The notes: generated from the letters alone by a model not told the origin. Shown: positions 8,468 through 18,104, counted from the first letter of the stretch. The stretch is 58,005 nucleotides of DNA from an uncultured Schlesneria sp. (GCA_903858935.1 CAIOKO010000228.1:1-58005); one strand, 5' to 3'. Translations and numbers: made by a program.

Positions 8468-9556
8468 TTGTCACGAGATGACATACCGCTTAACGAATCG
8501 ATCAAACAATGGCTGACCGTTGCGGTCCAGGACGATGCCTCGGACCTGCATTTGATCGGCGGGTTTCCGCCAACCCTGCGGTTAAACGGGATCTTACGCG
8601 ACCTTGGGGAATCACCCCTGGATGCTGAATGGTTACATCAGGCGCTTGAAGAGTTCTGCCCGGTTCAATTCCAGCAACGATTAAAGGACGATAAGAGTCT
8701 CGATTTTGCCTTTGCTTTGCCCATTGATGGGCAGTCGATGCGATTCCGGGTCAATTTGTTTTACTCTGCGGGTCGACTCGGAGCTTGCTTTCGAATTATT
8801 CCCGCAGCGATCCCTGATTTCGAGTGGGCTGGTTTTCCATCAGGTCTGGCCACGCGACTGACAGCAAGTCGGGATGGCATGGTCATTCTCACGGGACCAA
8901 CGGGGTCCGGTAAGTCGACGACTCTGGCCATGCTGGTCAATCTGATTAACAAGGCGGGTGGCTGCCGTATCATCAGCATCGAAGAGCCGCTGGAATTCGA
9001 GTTTCCACGTGTGCCGAACTCGGTCGTCACGCAGCGCGAGGTCGGAATCGACGTTCCTTCGTTCGCTGAAGGCTTAAGAAACGGATTACGACAAGATCCC
9101 GATGTGATTCTTGTGGGCGAGATTCGAGACCATACGACAGCTCAGATTGCACTGAGCGCGGCGGAAACCGGTCATCTTGTCTTCACGACCTTGCATTCCC
9201 GTGATGCCAAAGGGGCCATTACAAGGTACACGGACCTGTTTCCCAACGAGGCTCAACGGGACATTCGCTCGCAACTGGCACTTTGCCTCCGAGCCATCGT
9301 TGCGCAACGTCTCCTGCCGGATATTCAACCCGGTCACAAGTGCCACCTGGCCCTGGAGGTCATGTGGAATACGTTTCCAATCGCGAGCGCCATTCGAAAC
9401 GGGAAGTTCGAATCGATCGACAACTATCTGATGACCGGTCGTGAGGAGGGGATGTTGAGTTTTGACGAGACCGTTCGGCAACTTTTCGATACGTCAAAAA
9501 TCTCGCGTCCCGTGGCGGAACGAAATGTCCGTGATCCGGCCTATTTAAATCGTTAG
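8468..9556 (+). CDS. PilT-like twitching-motility / type II-IV secretion ATPase
   Basis: Hexameric ATPase of the PilT/GspE superfamily, normally driving pilus retraction or pseudopilus assembly at the inner membrane. The 362 residues match PilT length. Walker A is GPTGSGKST (143-151), the Asp box IEEPLEF follows at about 171, Walker B is VILVGEIRD (213-221) and the His box is GHLVFTTLHS (235-244). The N-terminal domain shows ASDLHLIGGFPPTLRLNG. Start appears to be TTG at 8468 with a poor RBS. No other pilus gene is nearby, so its partner machine must lie elsewhere. The PilT rather than PilB assignment rests on length and on the lack of a cysteine zinc motif. Confidence 0.88.
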   Translation: MSRDDIPLNESIKQWLTVAVQDDASDLHLIGGFPPTLRLNGILRDLGESPLDAEWLHQALEEFCPVQFQQRLKDDKSLDFAFALPIDGQSMRFRVNLFYSAGRLGACFRIIPAAIPDFEWAGFPSGLATRLTASRDGMVILTGPTGSGKSTTLAMLVNLINKAGGCRIISIEEPLEFEFPRVPNSVVTQREVGIDVPSFAEGLRNGLRQDPDVILVGEIRDHTTAQIALSAAETGHLVFTTLHSRDAKGAITRYTDLFPNEAQRDIRSQLALCLRAIVAQRLLPDIQPGHKCHLALEVMWNTFPIASAIRNGKFESIDNYLMTGREEGMLSFDETVRQLFDTSKISRPVAERNVRDPAYLNR

Positions 9557-9672
9557 TCGGGATTGATTCATCAACCCGACGCGCAACGCTTGTCCTTACC
9601 TCCCGTCTCGTTCGCCGAAAAAACGGTCGACGATTCCCGGTCGCCAGTGCGAAAGAGAAAAAACGAACTTGC

Positions 9673-9793
9673 CACAGACGAACACTGATTCACACAGATA
9701 AATTCAAAAGAGGAAATGATCGGAACAGAGTTTTTCAACCGTTTTTCTTCGGATTTATTACTCTTGATCTGTGTGGTTCTGTGTTCATCTGTG
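9673..9793. repeat. inverted pair of 3 x 10-bp word arrays (CACAGATNAA type)
   Basis: Left arm: CACAGACGAA, CACTGATTCA, CACAGATAAA, in exact 10-bp register at 9673-9702. Right arm, on the opposite strand: CACAGATGAA (9784-9793), CACAGAACCA (9774-9783), CACAGATCAA (9764-9773), again in exact 10-bp register. The arms are separated by 61 bases. The element lies in the gene-free stretch 9557-10237 upstream of the polysaccharide exporter gene. The rest of that gap shows nothing I can name. Confidence 0.8.
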
Positions 9794-10237
9794 GCTGATA
9801 ATTCTTGATCTTAATTGTGTTCGAGTGTTGTCATCAGGAGACAACACAGGTTAACCGAAGTCGGTCAAGCCCTGGCACCCGACTTTTATTTGATCGTTCT
9901 TACGCGGGCTTCGAGCGACCTCAGTGATGCAAATGACAGCCGCAGCGGTATTTTCTTAACGATTCTTTGCCTGAAACCTGATTTTGACTTCAGTTTTCCG
10001 GACCGACGTGACTCGTCTTGACGGTTCGAGAAGCTTCTCATAGATTCCGCGCGCTTCGGCAAATCGAATTCAAACGTCGGCGGCTTCTCGCTATATCAAT
10101 ACTCCCCTTTTGGATGCCCAGAAAAAGTGACTCCCTCGGCAACACGGCCTGAGTCAGTATGGCCTCTTCCACATCTTTCGGTTGCATCGCTTCCAATTGC
10201 GGTGATGCCAGAATTGATGATGAAGAGTGATTCGAAA

Positions 10238-11434
10238 ATGCGCGCTGCGGCAATGCCGTCAACGCCTGGGCGTCGGCGTATTGCCATGCCGTTTCGAATC
10301 TTCTGTGGTTTTCTGTTGGCGCTATCGAGCTTAGGCTGTGCCACGATCAGGGGAGAAAAATACACGTTCCAGTCACTTCCTTCTCAATACGTGGCAGGAG
10401 TCCGAGAGAATCCTCAGACCATCGACCTGACTCGATTGGCGAGTGCCTCCCGCAAATCGGACGTGCTGGATCGGGGTGACGTCGTTGAAGTGACGATTGC
10501 AGCAGGTCTTAGCGAAAAAGACACGGTCAAACTTCCCGTTCGAATTGAAGAAGACGGGACTGCGAATATCCCCCAGATCGGGCGAGTGGCATTGGCTGGC
10601 TTGAAAATGGAAGCCGCCGAAGCCGCGATTGTTTATGAATGTGTTGAGCGTGGACTGTACCGCAATCCTAACGTCACAATGACGATGAAGTCCCAGCGAA
10701 CAAACCGGATTATGGTTGCAGGGGCTGTGAAAAAGCCATCCGTTTATAACTTGCCAAGAGGCCAGAGCGACCTGCTCTCCGCACTCAGCAGTGCCGAAGG
10801 GCTGGATGATGCCGCGGGAACTCAGGTCGTGATCCGAAATCCAGGCGTTAATGCCGGACTCAATTCCGGCTCGGGATCGAGCAAGGTTGCTGGAAAAAAT
10901 CGAGACGGGGTCGACCAGGTCGGACATAGCGTCGAATTGACAGGATCGTCATCGGATACGATCAAGGTTGATCTGGTTTCGGCAACAAAAAACGGGACCG
11001 GCGGCTATGAACTGGAAGATGGCGCCGTCGTCTACGTCGAAAAACGAGATCCTGAGCCTCTGCACGTTCTGGGGTTGGTTAATAAGTCTGGACGTTATGA
11101 GTTCCCAATCGCCGAAGAACTTCGCCTGCTCGATGCGATCGCACTGGCTGGTGGTGTCAGTTCTCTGGCAGCGAACAAGGTCTTCGTCATTCGCCGCAAA
11201 CCGGGAACCGAACTTGAATCGATTGATGTGAAAAAGCCTGATCGCGTCAAGACATACATCATTCAGCTCAGCCTTGCGAACGCCAAACAAAAAGCCGAAG
11301 CCAATATTCGGCTTGAGCCGGGAGATGTGGTCAGTGTCGAACAGACGCCACTGACATTCATGCTGGACCTGTTCAAACGAGTTGGTATGAATCTGGGTGG
11401 TTCGATACCTCTGGTTGGTACCCCGATATTCTAG
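10238..11434 (+). CDS. Wza-like polysaccharide export lipoprotein
   Basis: Outer-membrane-associated exporter of the Poly_export/SLBB family, which with a Wzc-type kinase moves capsular or exopolysaccharide out of the cell. The signal region FRIFCGFLLALSSLGC ends in a lipobox cysteine. The Poly_export domain follows (LDRGDVVEVTIAAG, PVRIEEDGTANIPQIGRV), then SLBB domains (IMVAGAVKKPSVYNLPRG and LHVLGLVNKSGRYEF) with an inserted Ser/Gly-rich loop. The frame is open from 10127; the start is ambiguous, with ATG 10217 and ATG 10238 both possible, and GAAGAG upstream favours 10238. The next gene follows after 130 bases and is functionally linked. Confidence 0.85.
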   Translation: MRAAAMPSTPGRRRIAMPFRIFCGFLLALSSLGCATIRGEKYTFQSLPSQYVAGVRENPQTIDLTRLASASRKSDVLDRGDVVEVTIAAGLSEKDTVKLPVRIEEDGTANIPQIGRVALAGLKMEAAEAAIVYECVERGLYRNPNVTMTMKSQRTNRIMVAGAVKKPSVYNLPRGQSDLLSALSSAEGLDDAAGTQVVIRNPGVNAGLNSGSGSSKVAGKNRDGVDQVGHSVELTGSSSDTIKVDLVSATKNGTGGYELEDGAVVYVEKRDPEPLHVLGLVNKSGRYEFPIAEELRLLDAIALAGGVSSLAANKVFVIRRKPGTELESIDVKKPDRVKTYIIQLSLANAKQKAEANIRLEPGDVVSVEQTPLTFMLDLFKRVGMNLGGSIPLVGTPIF

Positions 11435-11564
11435 TGGTTTCTCAGTCAAGCGTTGGGCCAGAAGCGATGAGGCAGGGTGGCTTGAGCGTGCGACAATCAG
11501 CAATCGCGAATTGGTCTGCGGGCATCGGCCCAGGTCACTTGCCTCCTCTAATTGGTCTTGCCGA

Positions 11565-13856
11565 ATGAATACAAACGAACGCCTGACCGGTTTGCCAGAC
11601 ATGTCGGCTAGCGGACCGAACTTACTCAACGAATCGGTTCGTTTTCTCCAGGTCGTTCGTCGCAAACTGCCAACTCTGATCATTTGCACAATTGTCGGCG
11701 GGATCATGGGAGCGGCCTGGTATTCAACGGCCACCCGCAAATACGAATCTTCGTCGGAAATCATGGTCCTCAAGACGGAAGGGAACGTCCTGAATGAAAA
11801 TAATCAGCCGAATCAACGAGCGATTCAGGACATCATGCCAACGTATCAGAGGGTTTTAACGAGTGATCGCGTGCTCGAAGGGGCCATTAAGCGTCTTCCG
11901 ACACTGCATCGGATTGATTTGAAGGGTGTCGCGAAATCGAGGTGGTCTGCCGAATTAAAGAAGAATCTTTCGGTCTCATCAACACGATTGACCAATTTGC
12001 TTGCGGTTCGCTACGTCTCTAAAAATCCCAAGACCGCGAAATTTGTCGTCGATGCGATTGTCGAATCGTACCTCGAATACATGCGTGAGATCCACAAGGG
12101 AAACTCCAAAGAAAGCCTGGTGCTGTTAAACCGCGAGAAAGCGCAAAACGAGGTCGCTTTACGAGAAAAGGAAACAGAACTTCTCAATCTGAAACGTGAC
12201 ACGGGAATTCTGCTTCAAGGTAATGACAAGAATACTCACGTCATCATCGAACAGACCGTCAAGCTGAATGACGCTCTGGTTGAGGCCCAGAAGAAAACGC
12301 TCGAATCACGAGCCTTGCTGATGTCGGTCGAACATGCACTCGCCACGGGAACCGATATTCAGCCGTACCTTCAACAAGCGGCTGGTGACATTTCACGTGA
12401 ATTCCTGATGGCGGAACTGGGCGTTGGAGCTAACGATGCTTATACCATCGCCAAACGGGAAGACGAGCTCTTAATGGATCAGGCCGAGCTGCAGAGCAAA
12501 TTGCAGACATATGGCCCCAATCACCCGCAGATCCGTCAACTCGAACAACGAATCAAGAAAAATGAAAATTGGCTCGCGGGACGAGCTCAGTCTGTCTCCT
12601 CGACTACGAAAGAGGTTCGTGAACGGGCTCTCGCCCCAAAGTTGCTCGAGATGGTCAAGCAGCGTCTCTATCAGGCGAGCGCTCATGAAGCCGCAATTCG
12701 TAACGACTTTGAAATCATCAAGAAACAGGCACTCAGCTTGAACGGCCAGATGGCACAAATCGAAATTGTCGAAATGGATTTGAAGCGTCTGCGGTTGTAC
12801 TACGATCTGGTTCTGGAACAAATGAAGAAGATCGATATCGGGTTTGACTCGGGGCTGAAGATCAGCGTCACCACGCCGGCCAAGGTCATGCCCGGTGCTG
12901 TCGCACCTAAGATTTCAACAACTGTCTTCCTCTGTACACTGCTTGGCGGAATCTTCGGACTGGGAATGATCTATGTCACGGATGTTCTTGACGATCGTTT
13001 CCGTTCGCCAGATGAACTTCAATCGCAACTTGGTCTGCCAATGCTTGCCATGATTCGTGAAATGGAACCTCTACACGGCGTCGGGCTTGACGGAATTGTC
13101 ACGTTCGCAAAACCGGATAGCCTGGAATCGGAATCCTTCCGCACGCTGCGAAGCTCGATTACATTTTCGACTTCTGACAGTCAACGGATTGTCGTGACAA
13201 GTACCGAACCGGGTGACGGTAAAACGACGACACTTGCGAACCTGGCAGTGGCATTTGCTCAGGCCAAGAAGAAGACATTGCTCATTGATGCCGACCTTCG
13301 ACGTCCAGGTATGACACAATTGCTCGATCTGAAAGGCCCGCTTGGGCTGTCCCAGATCCTGCGTGATACGAAGCCCGTCGCCGAAAGCTGCCTGGAAAAC
13401 ATTTTCAATCTTGGAATTGAAAACCTTGACGTCATGCCATCAGGGCCGCGCCCATCGAATCCATCCGAGCTACTGGCCAGCGAACGATTCAACGACATTA
13501 TCGCCTGGGCTGAATCTCACTACGAACAGATTCTTGTCGACGCGCCACCCGTCCTGGCCGTGACAGACCCGGCGATCATCGGAAGACTCGTCGACGGGGC
13601 AATCGTGGTGATCAGACCTGACAAGAACCGCCGAAAACTGGTGCTGCGAGCAGTTGAATCATTCCGATCTTCCGGGGTTCAAGTCATCGGCATCGTCGCC
13701 AATCATATCGCAAATAATAGCGGTACCGAATACGGGTACGGATATGGCTACGGCTACGGCTATGGCCACGACGACAAGACGGATATGGTCAACGAAAACG
13801 AAGACCAAAACAACGGCGAAGACGAAATCGAAGCCGAAACCCGCCTCGCCGCCTAA
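11565..13856 (+). CDS. Wzc/GumC-like chain-length regulator and tyrosine autokinase
   Basis: Bacterial tyrosine kinase that controls polysaccharide polymerisation and export. Order: Wzz domain with TM1 (LIICTIVGGIMGAAWYSTA, about 35-55), long coiled coils, TM2 (TTVFLCTLLGGIFGLGMIYV, about 454-475), then the kinase with Walker A EPGDGKTTT (about 548), Walker A' LLIDADLRRP (about 571) and Walker B ILVDAPPVL (about 655). The tail carries a Tyr cluster, YGYGYGYGYGYG (about 725-736), the likely autophosphorylation site, followed by an acidic end. ATG 11565 is chosen; the frame extends upstream to 11397 and would overlap the exporter gene. Operon partner of the exporter. Confidence 0.92.
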   Translation: MNTNERLTGLPDMSASGPNLLNESVRFLQVVRRKLPTLIICTIVGGIMGAAWYSTATRKYESSSEIMVLKTEGNVLNENNQPNQRAIQDIMPTYQRVLTSDRVLEGAIKRLPTLHRIDLKGVAKSRWSAELKKNLSVSSTRLTNLLAVRYVSKNPKTAKFVVDAIVESYLEYMREIHKGNSKESLVLLNREKAQNEVALREKETELLNLKRDTGILLQGNDKNTHVIIEQTVKLNDALVEAQKKTLESRALLMSVEHALATGTDIQPYLQQAAGDISREFLMAELGVGANDAYTIAKREDELLMDQAELQSKLQTYGPNHPQIRQLEQRIKKNENWLAGRAQSVSSTTKEVRERALAPKLLEMVKQRLYQASAHEAAIRNDFEIIKKQALSLNGQMAQIEIVEMDLKRLRLYYDLVLEQMKKIDIGFDSGLKISVTTPAKVMPGAVAPKISTTVFLCTLLGGIFGLGMIYVTDVLDDRFRSPDELQSQLGLPMLAMIREMEPLHGVGLDGIVTFAKPDSLESESFRTLRSSITFSTSDSQRIVVTSTEPGDGKTTTLANLAVAFAQAKKKTLLIDADLRRPGMTQLLDLKGPLGLSQILRDTKPVAESCLENIFNLGIENLDVMPSGPRPSNPSELLASERFNDIIAWAESHYEQILVDAPPVLAVTDPAIIGRLVDGAIVVIRPDKNRRKLVLRAVESFRSSGVQVIGIVANHIANNSGTEYGYGYGYGYGYGHDDKTDMVNENEDQNNGEDEIEAETRLAA

Positions 13857-13940
13857 CCGCCCGGCGCAGCCGCCGGCACAGCCGGTTCATGCGCGTCGCA
13901 TCATGGGTTTAGAATAGGCTGATCTTTCGCGCGTTGACCA

Positions 13941-14199
13941 GGCGAGCCGGGGTGCGTTAGCCCCCGGACTCTTCGCCCGTATGTTCGATGACGGAATTCT
14001 CCACAAAAACGCGGGGATGGTTTACATAAAACGATCGGCAGTACGTGTTCGTCGATTGAAGAGTCCGGGGGCTGACGCCCGGCTCGCCTCGTTGAGTTGG
14101 CGAGTCCAACGCATCCGCCGAGCTCACAACCCACGCCCAGGCGAACCAAACACATGCCACCCAAACCCTGGCGAGCCGGGGTGCGTTAGCCCCAGACTC
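13941..14199. repeat. three copies of a ~31-bp REP-like palindrome
   Basis: Copies at 13941-13974 (GGCGAGCCGGGGTGCGTTAG followed by CCCCCGGACTCTTC), 14058-14088 (reverse orientation, GAAGAGTCCGGGGGCTGACG followed by CCCGGCTCGCC) and 14170-14199 (forward). Each copy can fold on itself (CCGGGG with CCCCGG). Opposed copies could also pair with each other. They fill the gene-free stretch 13857-14376 between the tyrosine kinase gene and ybeY. No mobility gene is attached, so they resemble REP/REPIN elements moved in trans. Confidence 0.8.
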
Positions 14200-14376
14200 A
14201 TTCAGGGACGACCTCCCTATCCAATTATGATCGGATCTTTTTTTCCGACCCGACACGTGATTTCCGGGTGATATCCAATCGCGCACTCTTTAGCTATCAT
14301 TTCAAACTGTACTTTTTCCTTCACAACACCAGATTTGGTTAATCGGGAGCCGGACCAATCGGCCCCTTGATTTCAG

Positions 14377-14919
14377 ATGTCTAATTACTCGATCGAGATT
14401 ACCGAACAACTGCCGACATCCGATTCTGATGTCGATCATGTGTTTATTGATGTTGTGATTCGCCGAGTATTACAGGAAGAACAGATCAGCACTGCCAAAA
14501 TCAGTGTCGCCATCGTGAGCGACGCGGAAATCCATCGAGTCAATCGTGAGTTCCTTGGACACGATTATCCTACCGATGTGATCAGTTTTCTATTGAATGA
14601 ACCGTTGGGTGCGAATGCAAGAATCAACTTTGACTTGCACGATGCCGACGAACCGGATGTGTTACATCCTCCAGGAGACGATGTTGACTTATGTGATTTT
14701 CTTAACGGGGAATTAATCGTAAGTTTTGAGACCGCCATACGTGAAGCGAATGCGCATGGATGGAGTCCGCGTGCAGAATTGCTACTCTATGTTGTACATG
14801 GTTTACTGCACCTGTGCGGATACGATGATTTGACAGATGAGACGCGGCCCCTGATGCGTTCACGAGAGAGAGAATTGCTCGGTATTTGGGGTTTGTGTCC
14901 GACTGGATTGGAAATGTGA
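14377..14919 (+). CDS. ybeY: rRNA maturation endonuclease YbeY
   Basis: Metal-dependent endoribonuclease needed for 16S rRNA 3'-end maturation and ribosome quality control. The metal motif is HGLLHLCGYDD (H141, H145, then D151); in most YbeY proteins the third ligand is His, so D151 is a substitution. The upstream substrate region VNREFLGHDYPTDVISFLL is canonical. At 180 residues it is longer than E. coli YbeY (about 155), mainly through an acidic insert at about 76-107. It is followed after a single base by the CBS-domain protein gene, an arrangement seen in many bacteria where ybeY and corC are neighbours. Confidence 0.93.
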   Translation: MSNYSIEITEQLPTSDSDVDHVFIDVVIRRVLQEEQISTAKISVAIVSDAEIHRVNREFLGHDYPTDVISFLLNEPLGANARINFDLHDADEPDVLHPPGDDVDLCDFLNGELIVSFETAIREANAHGWSPRAELLLYVVHGLLHLCGYDDLTDETRPLMRSRERELLGIWGLCPTGLEM

Positions 14920-14920
14920 C

Positions 14921-16222
14921 GTGGACATGCTGCAGGTTATGGTGTTCGTGCTGATGGCGACCGCCTGTTGGAGCGCCCTCGGTTGTGATGCACTTCGTGA
15001 GTTTTCCTACAGCCGCCTGGAAGAACTTTGCGAAAAACGAGGCGTTGCAAACCGCTTTGGCGAGATCTTGAAGAAACAGGGCGAAGCCTTACTCGCCCTG
15101 GAATTTTTGCTGACGATGTCAACACTCGGCCTGGCTGCGGTACTCTGCTGCTGGATCGGCTGGCCCAATCAAACATCACCTTTCAACCAGCAGTTGCAGT
15201 TCATATTGAATTACGCGTTTTTCGCCGCGCTGGCGTTTGTCGCGGCCGACTTGCTCCCATGGACGATTGCTCGCGTGGCATCGGAACGGTTCTTGTGCTC
15301 CTGCTGGCCCGGCATCGAATTTTTGCAGACGATACTGACACCCCTGTTGTGGATCGCATTACAACTGGACCGTTACGCCCATCGAATCACGGGCCGAACC
15401 GAGCTGGAGACAGACGACACCTCGAAGATCGAAGAAGAAATTCGATCGGTGGTTGAAGAAGGGGAACGTGAAGGGGTTCTCGAATCAGGCTCGACAGCGA
15501 TGATTCAGCGAGTGATGCAACTGCAGGACGAAGATGTGGGGGCCATCTTGACGCCAAGAACAGAAATGGACTGCGTCAGTGCCGACCTGACATTGGAAGA
15601 GGCGAGAAAGCAATTGATTGAATCGGGACACAGTCGGATGCCAGTCATTGGCGACTCAACCGATGATGTACTTGGAATTCTTTACGCAAAAGACCTGCTG
15701 AAAGCACTGGCTCCGACCCGGAACGGCCATACGATCCCCGTCCTGCGCGATATCATTCGGGAACCTGTCTTTGTCCCAATGACCACAGCCATTCCGTCAC
15801 TTTTGGAACTCATGAAGCGGCAGAAAATCCATATTGCGATCGTTCATGACGAGTATGGAGGAGTCGCAGGACTGGTGACGATGGAAGATATCCTGGAAGA
15901 AATCGTCGGAGAGATTTCCGACGAATACGATGACGAGCAAGTCAGCGATGACATTCGAGAACTGAACCCGACAACAATCGAAGTTTCGGCTCGCGTACGA
16001 CTCGATGAACTCAACCGGCGATTCGATTTTGAACTTCCCGAAGACGGTGAATTCGACACAGTCGGCGGCTTTGTCTTTTCGCAAAAGGGAAGTATGCCTT
16101 CGTCGGGTGAATCATTTGCGTGGCACAAGTTGTTATTCACCGTTCTGAACGCCGACGCACGCGTCGTCAAACGATTGCGAATCGAAAGAACGCCCCTGTC
16201 TTCGAACGGCAATGGTCATTGA
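14921..16222 (+). CDS. CorC/HlyC-family CBS-domain membrane protein
   Basis: A hemolysin-C/CorC-type protein, a family linked to divalent cation (Mg/Co) efflux. Order: N-terminal membrane region with several hydrophobic segments (FLLTMSTLGLAAVLCCWIGW and YAFFAALAFVAADLLPWT), then tandem CBS domains (GHSRMPVIGDSTDDVLGILY and IHIAIVHDEYGGVAGLVTME), then the CorC_HlyC domain (FDFELPEDGEFDTVGGFVF). Start is GTG at 14921, one base after the ybeY stop; ATG 14927 is an alternative. Close coupling suggests one transcript. The cation specificity cannot be read from sequence. Confidence 0.88.
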   Translation: MDMLQVMVFVLMATACWSALGCDALREFSYSRLEELCEKRGVANRFGEILKKQGEALLALEFLLTMSTLGLAAVLCCWIGWPNQTSPFNQQLQFILNYAFFAALAFVAADLLPWTIARVASERFLCSCWPGIEFLQTILTPLLWIALQLDRYAHRITGRTELETDDTSKIEEEIRSVVEEGEREGVLESGSTAMIQRVMQLQDEDVGAILTPRTEMDCVSADLTLEEARKQLIESGHSRMPVIGDSTDDVLGILYAKDLLKALAPTRNGHTIPVLRDIIREPVFVPMTTAIPSLLELMKRQKIHIAIVHDEYGGVAGLVTMEDILEEIVGEISDEYDDEQVSDDIRELNPTTIEVSARVRLDELNRRFDFELPEDGEFDTVGGFVFSQKGSMPSSGESFAWHKLLFTVLNADARVVKRLRIERTPLSSNGNGH

Positions 16223-16606
16223 CCAGATCGATCGATTCAGAATCAAAACGAACCTGTCAGCGTCAGTTTGGGCAATTGACTCGAAGCAGTTGCTCGTTGA
16301 ATCGTTGATCTGATGCGATGACGAGCGTCGTCCCTGAGAACGGTTCGGACGCTAGCAGCGTGGGAGACGCTGCTAGCGTCGGACTGAATTGGCACTCGCG
16401 TTCCCTCGCGGTTCAGACCCCCTCGCAATATGGTGAATCGAACCATGGTCGCTTGAAAAAACCAATTTTGGCCGCCCCGAATGGGGCTTTTCTCTTTCAT
16501 TTGGTTCGTATGCTGGGGCGGAAACTGCCTCAGGCTGTATCCGGTCGCCACGATGTGGCTTAAAAATCGACTCGCGTTTTCAATGGGGGCCTCGAATCGA
16601 TTTCCA

Positions 16607-16677
16607 TGAGCACCTTCCAAACGTTAAGAACGTTGTCTTTATTGCCTGTTGACATGCGAATAAATATTTTTTATTAT
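16607..16677 (+). promoter_or_regulatory. sigma70-like promoter with conserved 24-bp upstream block
   Basis: A 24-base block starting TGAGCACCTTCCAAACG (16607-16630) is followed after 18 bases by TTGACA (16649-16654), a 17-base AT-rich spacer and TATTAT (16672-16677), close to an ideal -35/-10 pair. The same 24 bases occur at 57508-57531, again with TTGACA exactly 18 bases later. No good reading frame starts immediately downstream, so a small RNA is possible. Confidence 0.55.
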
Positions 16678-17018
16678 TTTATCGTTATTTATGTTTACAA
16701 AAGACAACTCGAATCTGGAGAATTAACCTAAAACCTCGCTTCTCTACGAGGCGCTGTTAACCGAACGTGAAAAATCCGGGGGAGCCGAAGCGGCTGGAAA
16801 ATAGTCATCAGAGAGTCGAAAGTTGATGAATCAAGGAATCGCTTTTTCTTGATCTGGTCTACTCTTGAGGAACTTGACGTCGGAAGTGTCGCCAAAGTTC
16901 CTCGGGTTCATGGAGCGGTAGCTCCTGGCGGCCCGCTTGTGGCGGCTTACCACTTTCTCCTCGACAACTCTCTAGCAACATCAGTTCGCTTGGTTTGCCA
17001 GGGAGGGATGATGTGATT

Positions 17019-17139
17019 CGAACTCGATCGAACTCGAACAAATTCGAACACCCCAAAAAAATGGGGGAAATGATCGGCAAAAGCCTATGAATTACGAGGA
17101 ACGGTCGAACTCGATCAAACTCGAACGAACTTTGACACC
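17019..17139. repeat. direct pair of 3 x 10-bp word arrays (CGAACTCGAN)
   Basis: Left cluster 17019-17052: CGAACTCGAT, CGAACTCGAA, CAAATTCGAA, CACC. Right cluster 17106-17139: CGAACTCGAT, CAAACTCGAA, CGAACTTTGA, CACC. Both are in 10-bp register and in direct orientation 87 bases apart. The spacer contains AAAAGCCTATGAATTACGAG followed by GAAC, which resembles the spacer of the next array. Confidence 0.8.
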
Positions 17140-17325
17140 CAATTTTGTGGCGGCCGGATTTTCACAAGAGGGAAGAAGATTTTTGATCAGAAGTCGACGA
17201 AGGGAAGAAAATCACATCCAGGCGGGGTGCCGTCAGAACCGTCCGGCCCGCTGTGGGCGGATGCTTGATTCTGAATCCCCTTGTTACCTCGTTAACTTCT
17301 ATTCAAAGGACTTTGTATTTCATCG

Positions 17326-17395
17326 TTGGCAAAGTTGACCAACTTCAAAACTGCGAAAATGCCTATGAAATAAGGAACTTGACCAACTTTGGCAA
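17326..17395. repeat. TTGACCAA / TTGGCAA word array
   Basis: Words TTGGCAA (17326), TTGACCAA (17335), TTGACCAA (17379) and TTGGCAA (17389) form two clusters with 9-10 bp steps. The spacer reads AAAATGCCTATGAAATAAGG then AAC, closely like the spacer of the preceding CGAACTCGA array (AAAAGCCTATGAATTACGAGGAAC). The word differs but the plan and spacer are shared. Confidence 0.7.
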
Positions 17396-17525
17396 CTTTT
17401 TTTTCAAAGTATGCAATGAATATTTTGTCTGATGTTTCGGAACGCCGTGAAGACGCCTAAGCCTTGTCGTCCGAGACCAGTGGCTGGAGGTCGCCGCTTC
17501 GGCTGGTTGGTGTCACGCACCAGAG

Positions 17526-17607
17526 TTGCGCAAACATTCAGATCCCTGACACGTTAGGAACGGCCTGGTTTCCGCCATAGTTGCGCAAAAATCCGACTGT
17601 TGCGCAA
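17526..17607. repeat. TTGCGCAA array, copy 1
   Basis: The 8-bp palindrome TTGCGCAA occurs at 17526, 17581 and 17600, so the spacings are 55 and 19 bases. The bases before the second word read TTCCGCCATAG. The same geometry recurs at 18105-18186 and, with small changes, at 18383-18478. Confidence 0.8.
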
Positions 17608-17642
17608 GTCTTTTGAAAAGTATCGATCGGAAAGAATTCAAC

Positions 17643-17735
17643 CACGGATAACGCCGATGGCCACGGATGGAAGAAGAAGAGGTTAATGTCCGGACTTTTC
17701 GCCTTTATCAGTGCCCATCCGCGTTATCCGTGGTT
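17643..17735. repeat. inverted pair of ~10-bp word arrays (CACGGATNNC type)
   Basis: The left arm (from 17641) begins ACCACGGATAACGCCGATGG, then CCACGGATGG; CGGAT-like words start at 17645, 17654 and 17664. The right arm (17704-17735), read on the opposite strand, begins ACCACGGATAACGCGGATGG, then GCACTGAT. The arms are inverted around a 33-base spacer. The design matches the elements at 9673-9793 and 34657-34938. Confidence 0.75.
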
Positions 17736-17995
17736 AAAAATCTTTTCCGATGCACTTTGCGCTGGTTCAGGTGTGCCTGGAAGGGGCTCGACAACCCGTC
17801 TCATTTGATTAAAAGCGAAAGCATTTTTCGGAAAAACAGATTCCTGCACCCCGTCAGGCGCCGCTGTGAAGGATTTTTTGCGGCGAGATTCGCGGTAAAT
17901 CAGGCGATCCGACGAAACCCTAACGCCGCCCTCGCAGCGGTGGGGTGATGCTTTGTAAAACCCTTCAGGACACTCTCATCAAACTAACTGATATT

Positions 17996-18034
17996 CCCGG
18001 GGTGACGCTCGAAGACGAGCTTGCCCCGGGCTGA
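17996..18034. repeat. 39-bp palindromic repeat, copy 1 of 2
   Basis: CCCGGGGTGACGCTCGAAGA followed by CGAGCTTGCCCCGGGCTGA folds into a stem with CCCGGGG pairing CCCCGGG. A second copy at 55508-55546 matches at 32 of 39 positions, and positions 3 and 33 change together (C/G here, T/A there), keeping the pair. Confidence 0.75.
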
Positions 18035-18104
18035 TTTCTCCTGCCCTTGAACAGGGGAGAATACCATCGGCACCTGAATCGAACGACTTAGTCGCTCACC
18101 ATAG

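Noticed and set aside
17016-17036. A tRNA T-arm (GATTCGAACTCG-like)
   Set aside because: No matching acceptor or anticodon arms flank it; it is part of the CGAACTCGA array.
17087-17338. An 83-codon gene across the word arrays
   Set aside because: It is built largely from the repeated words and low-complexity sequence, with no recognisable domain.
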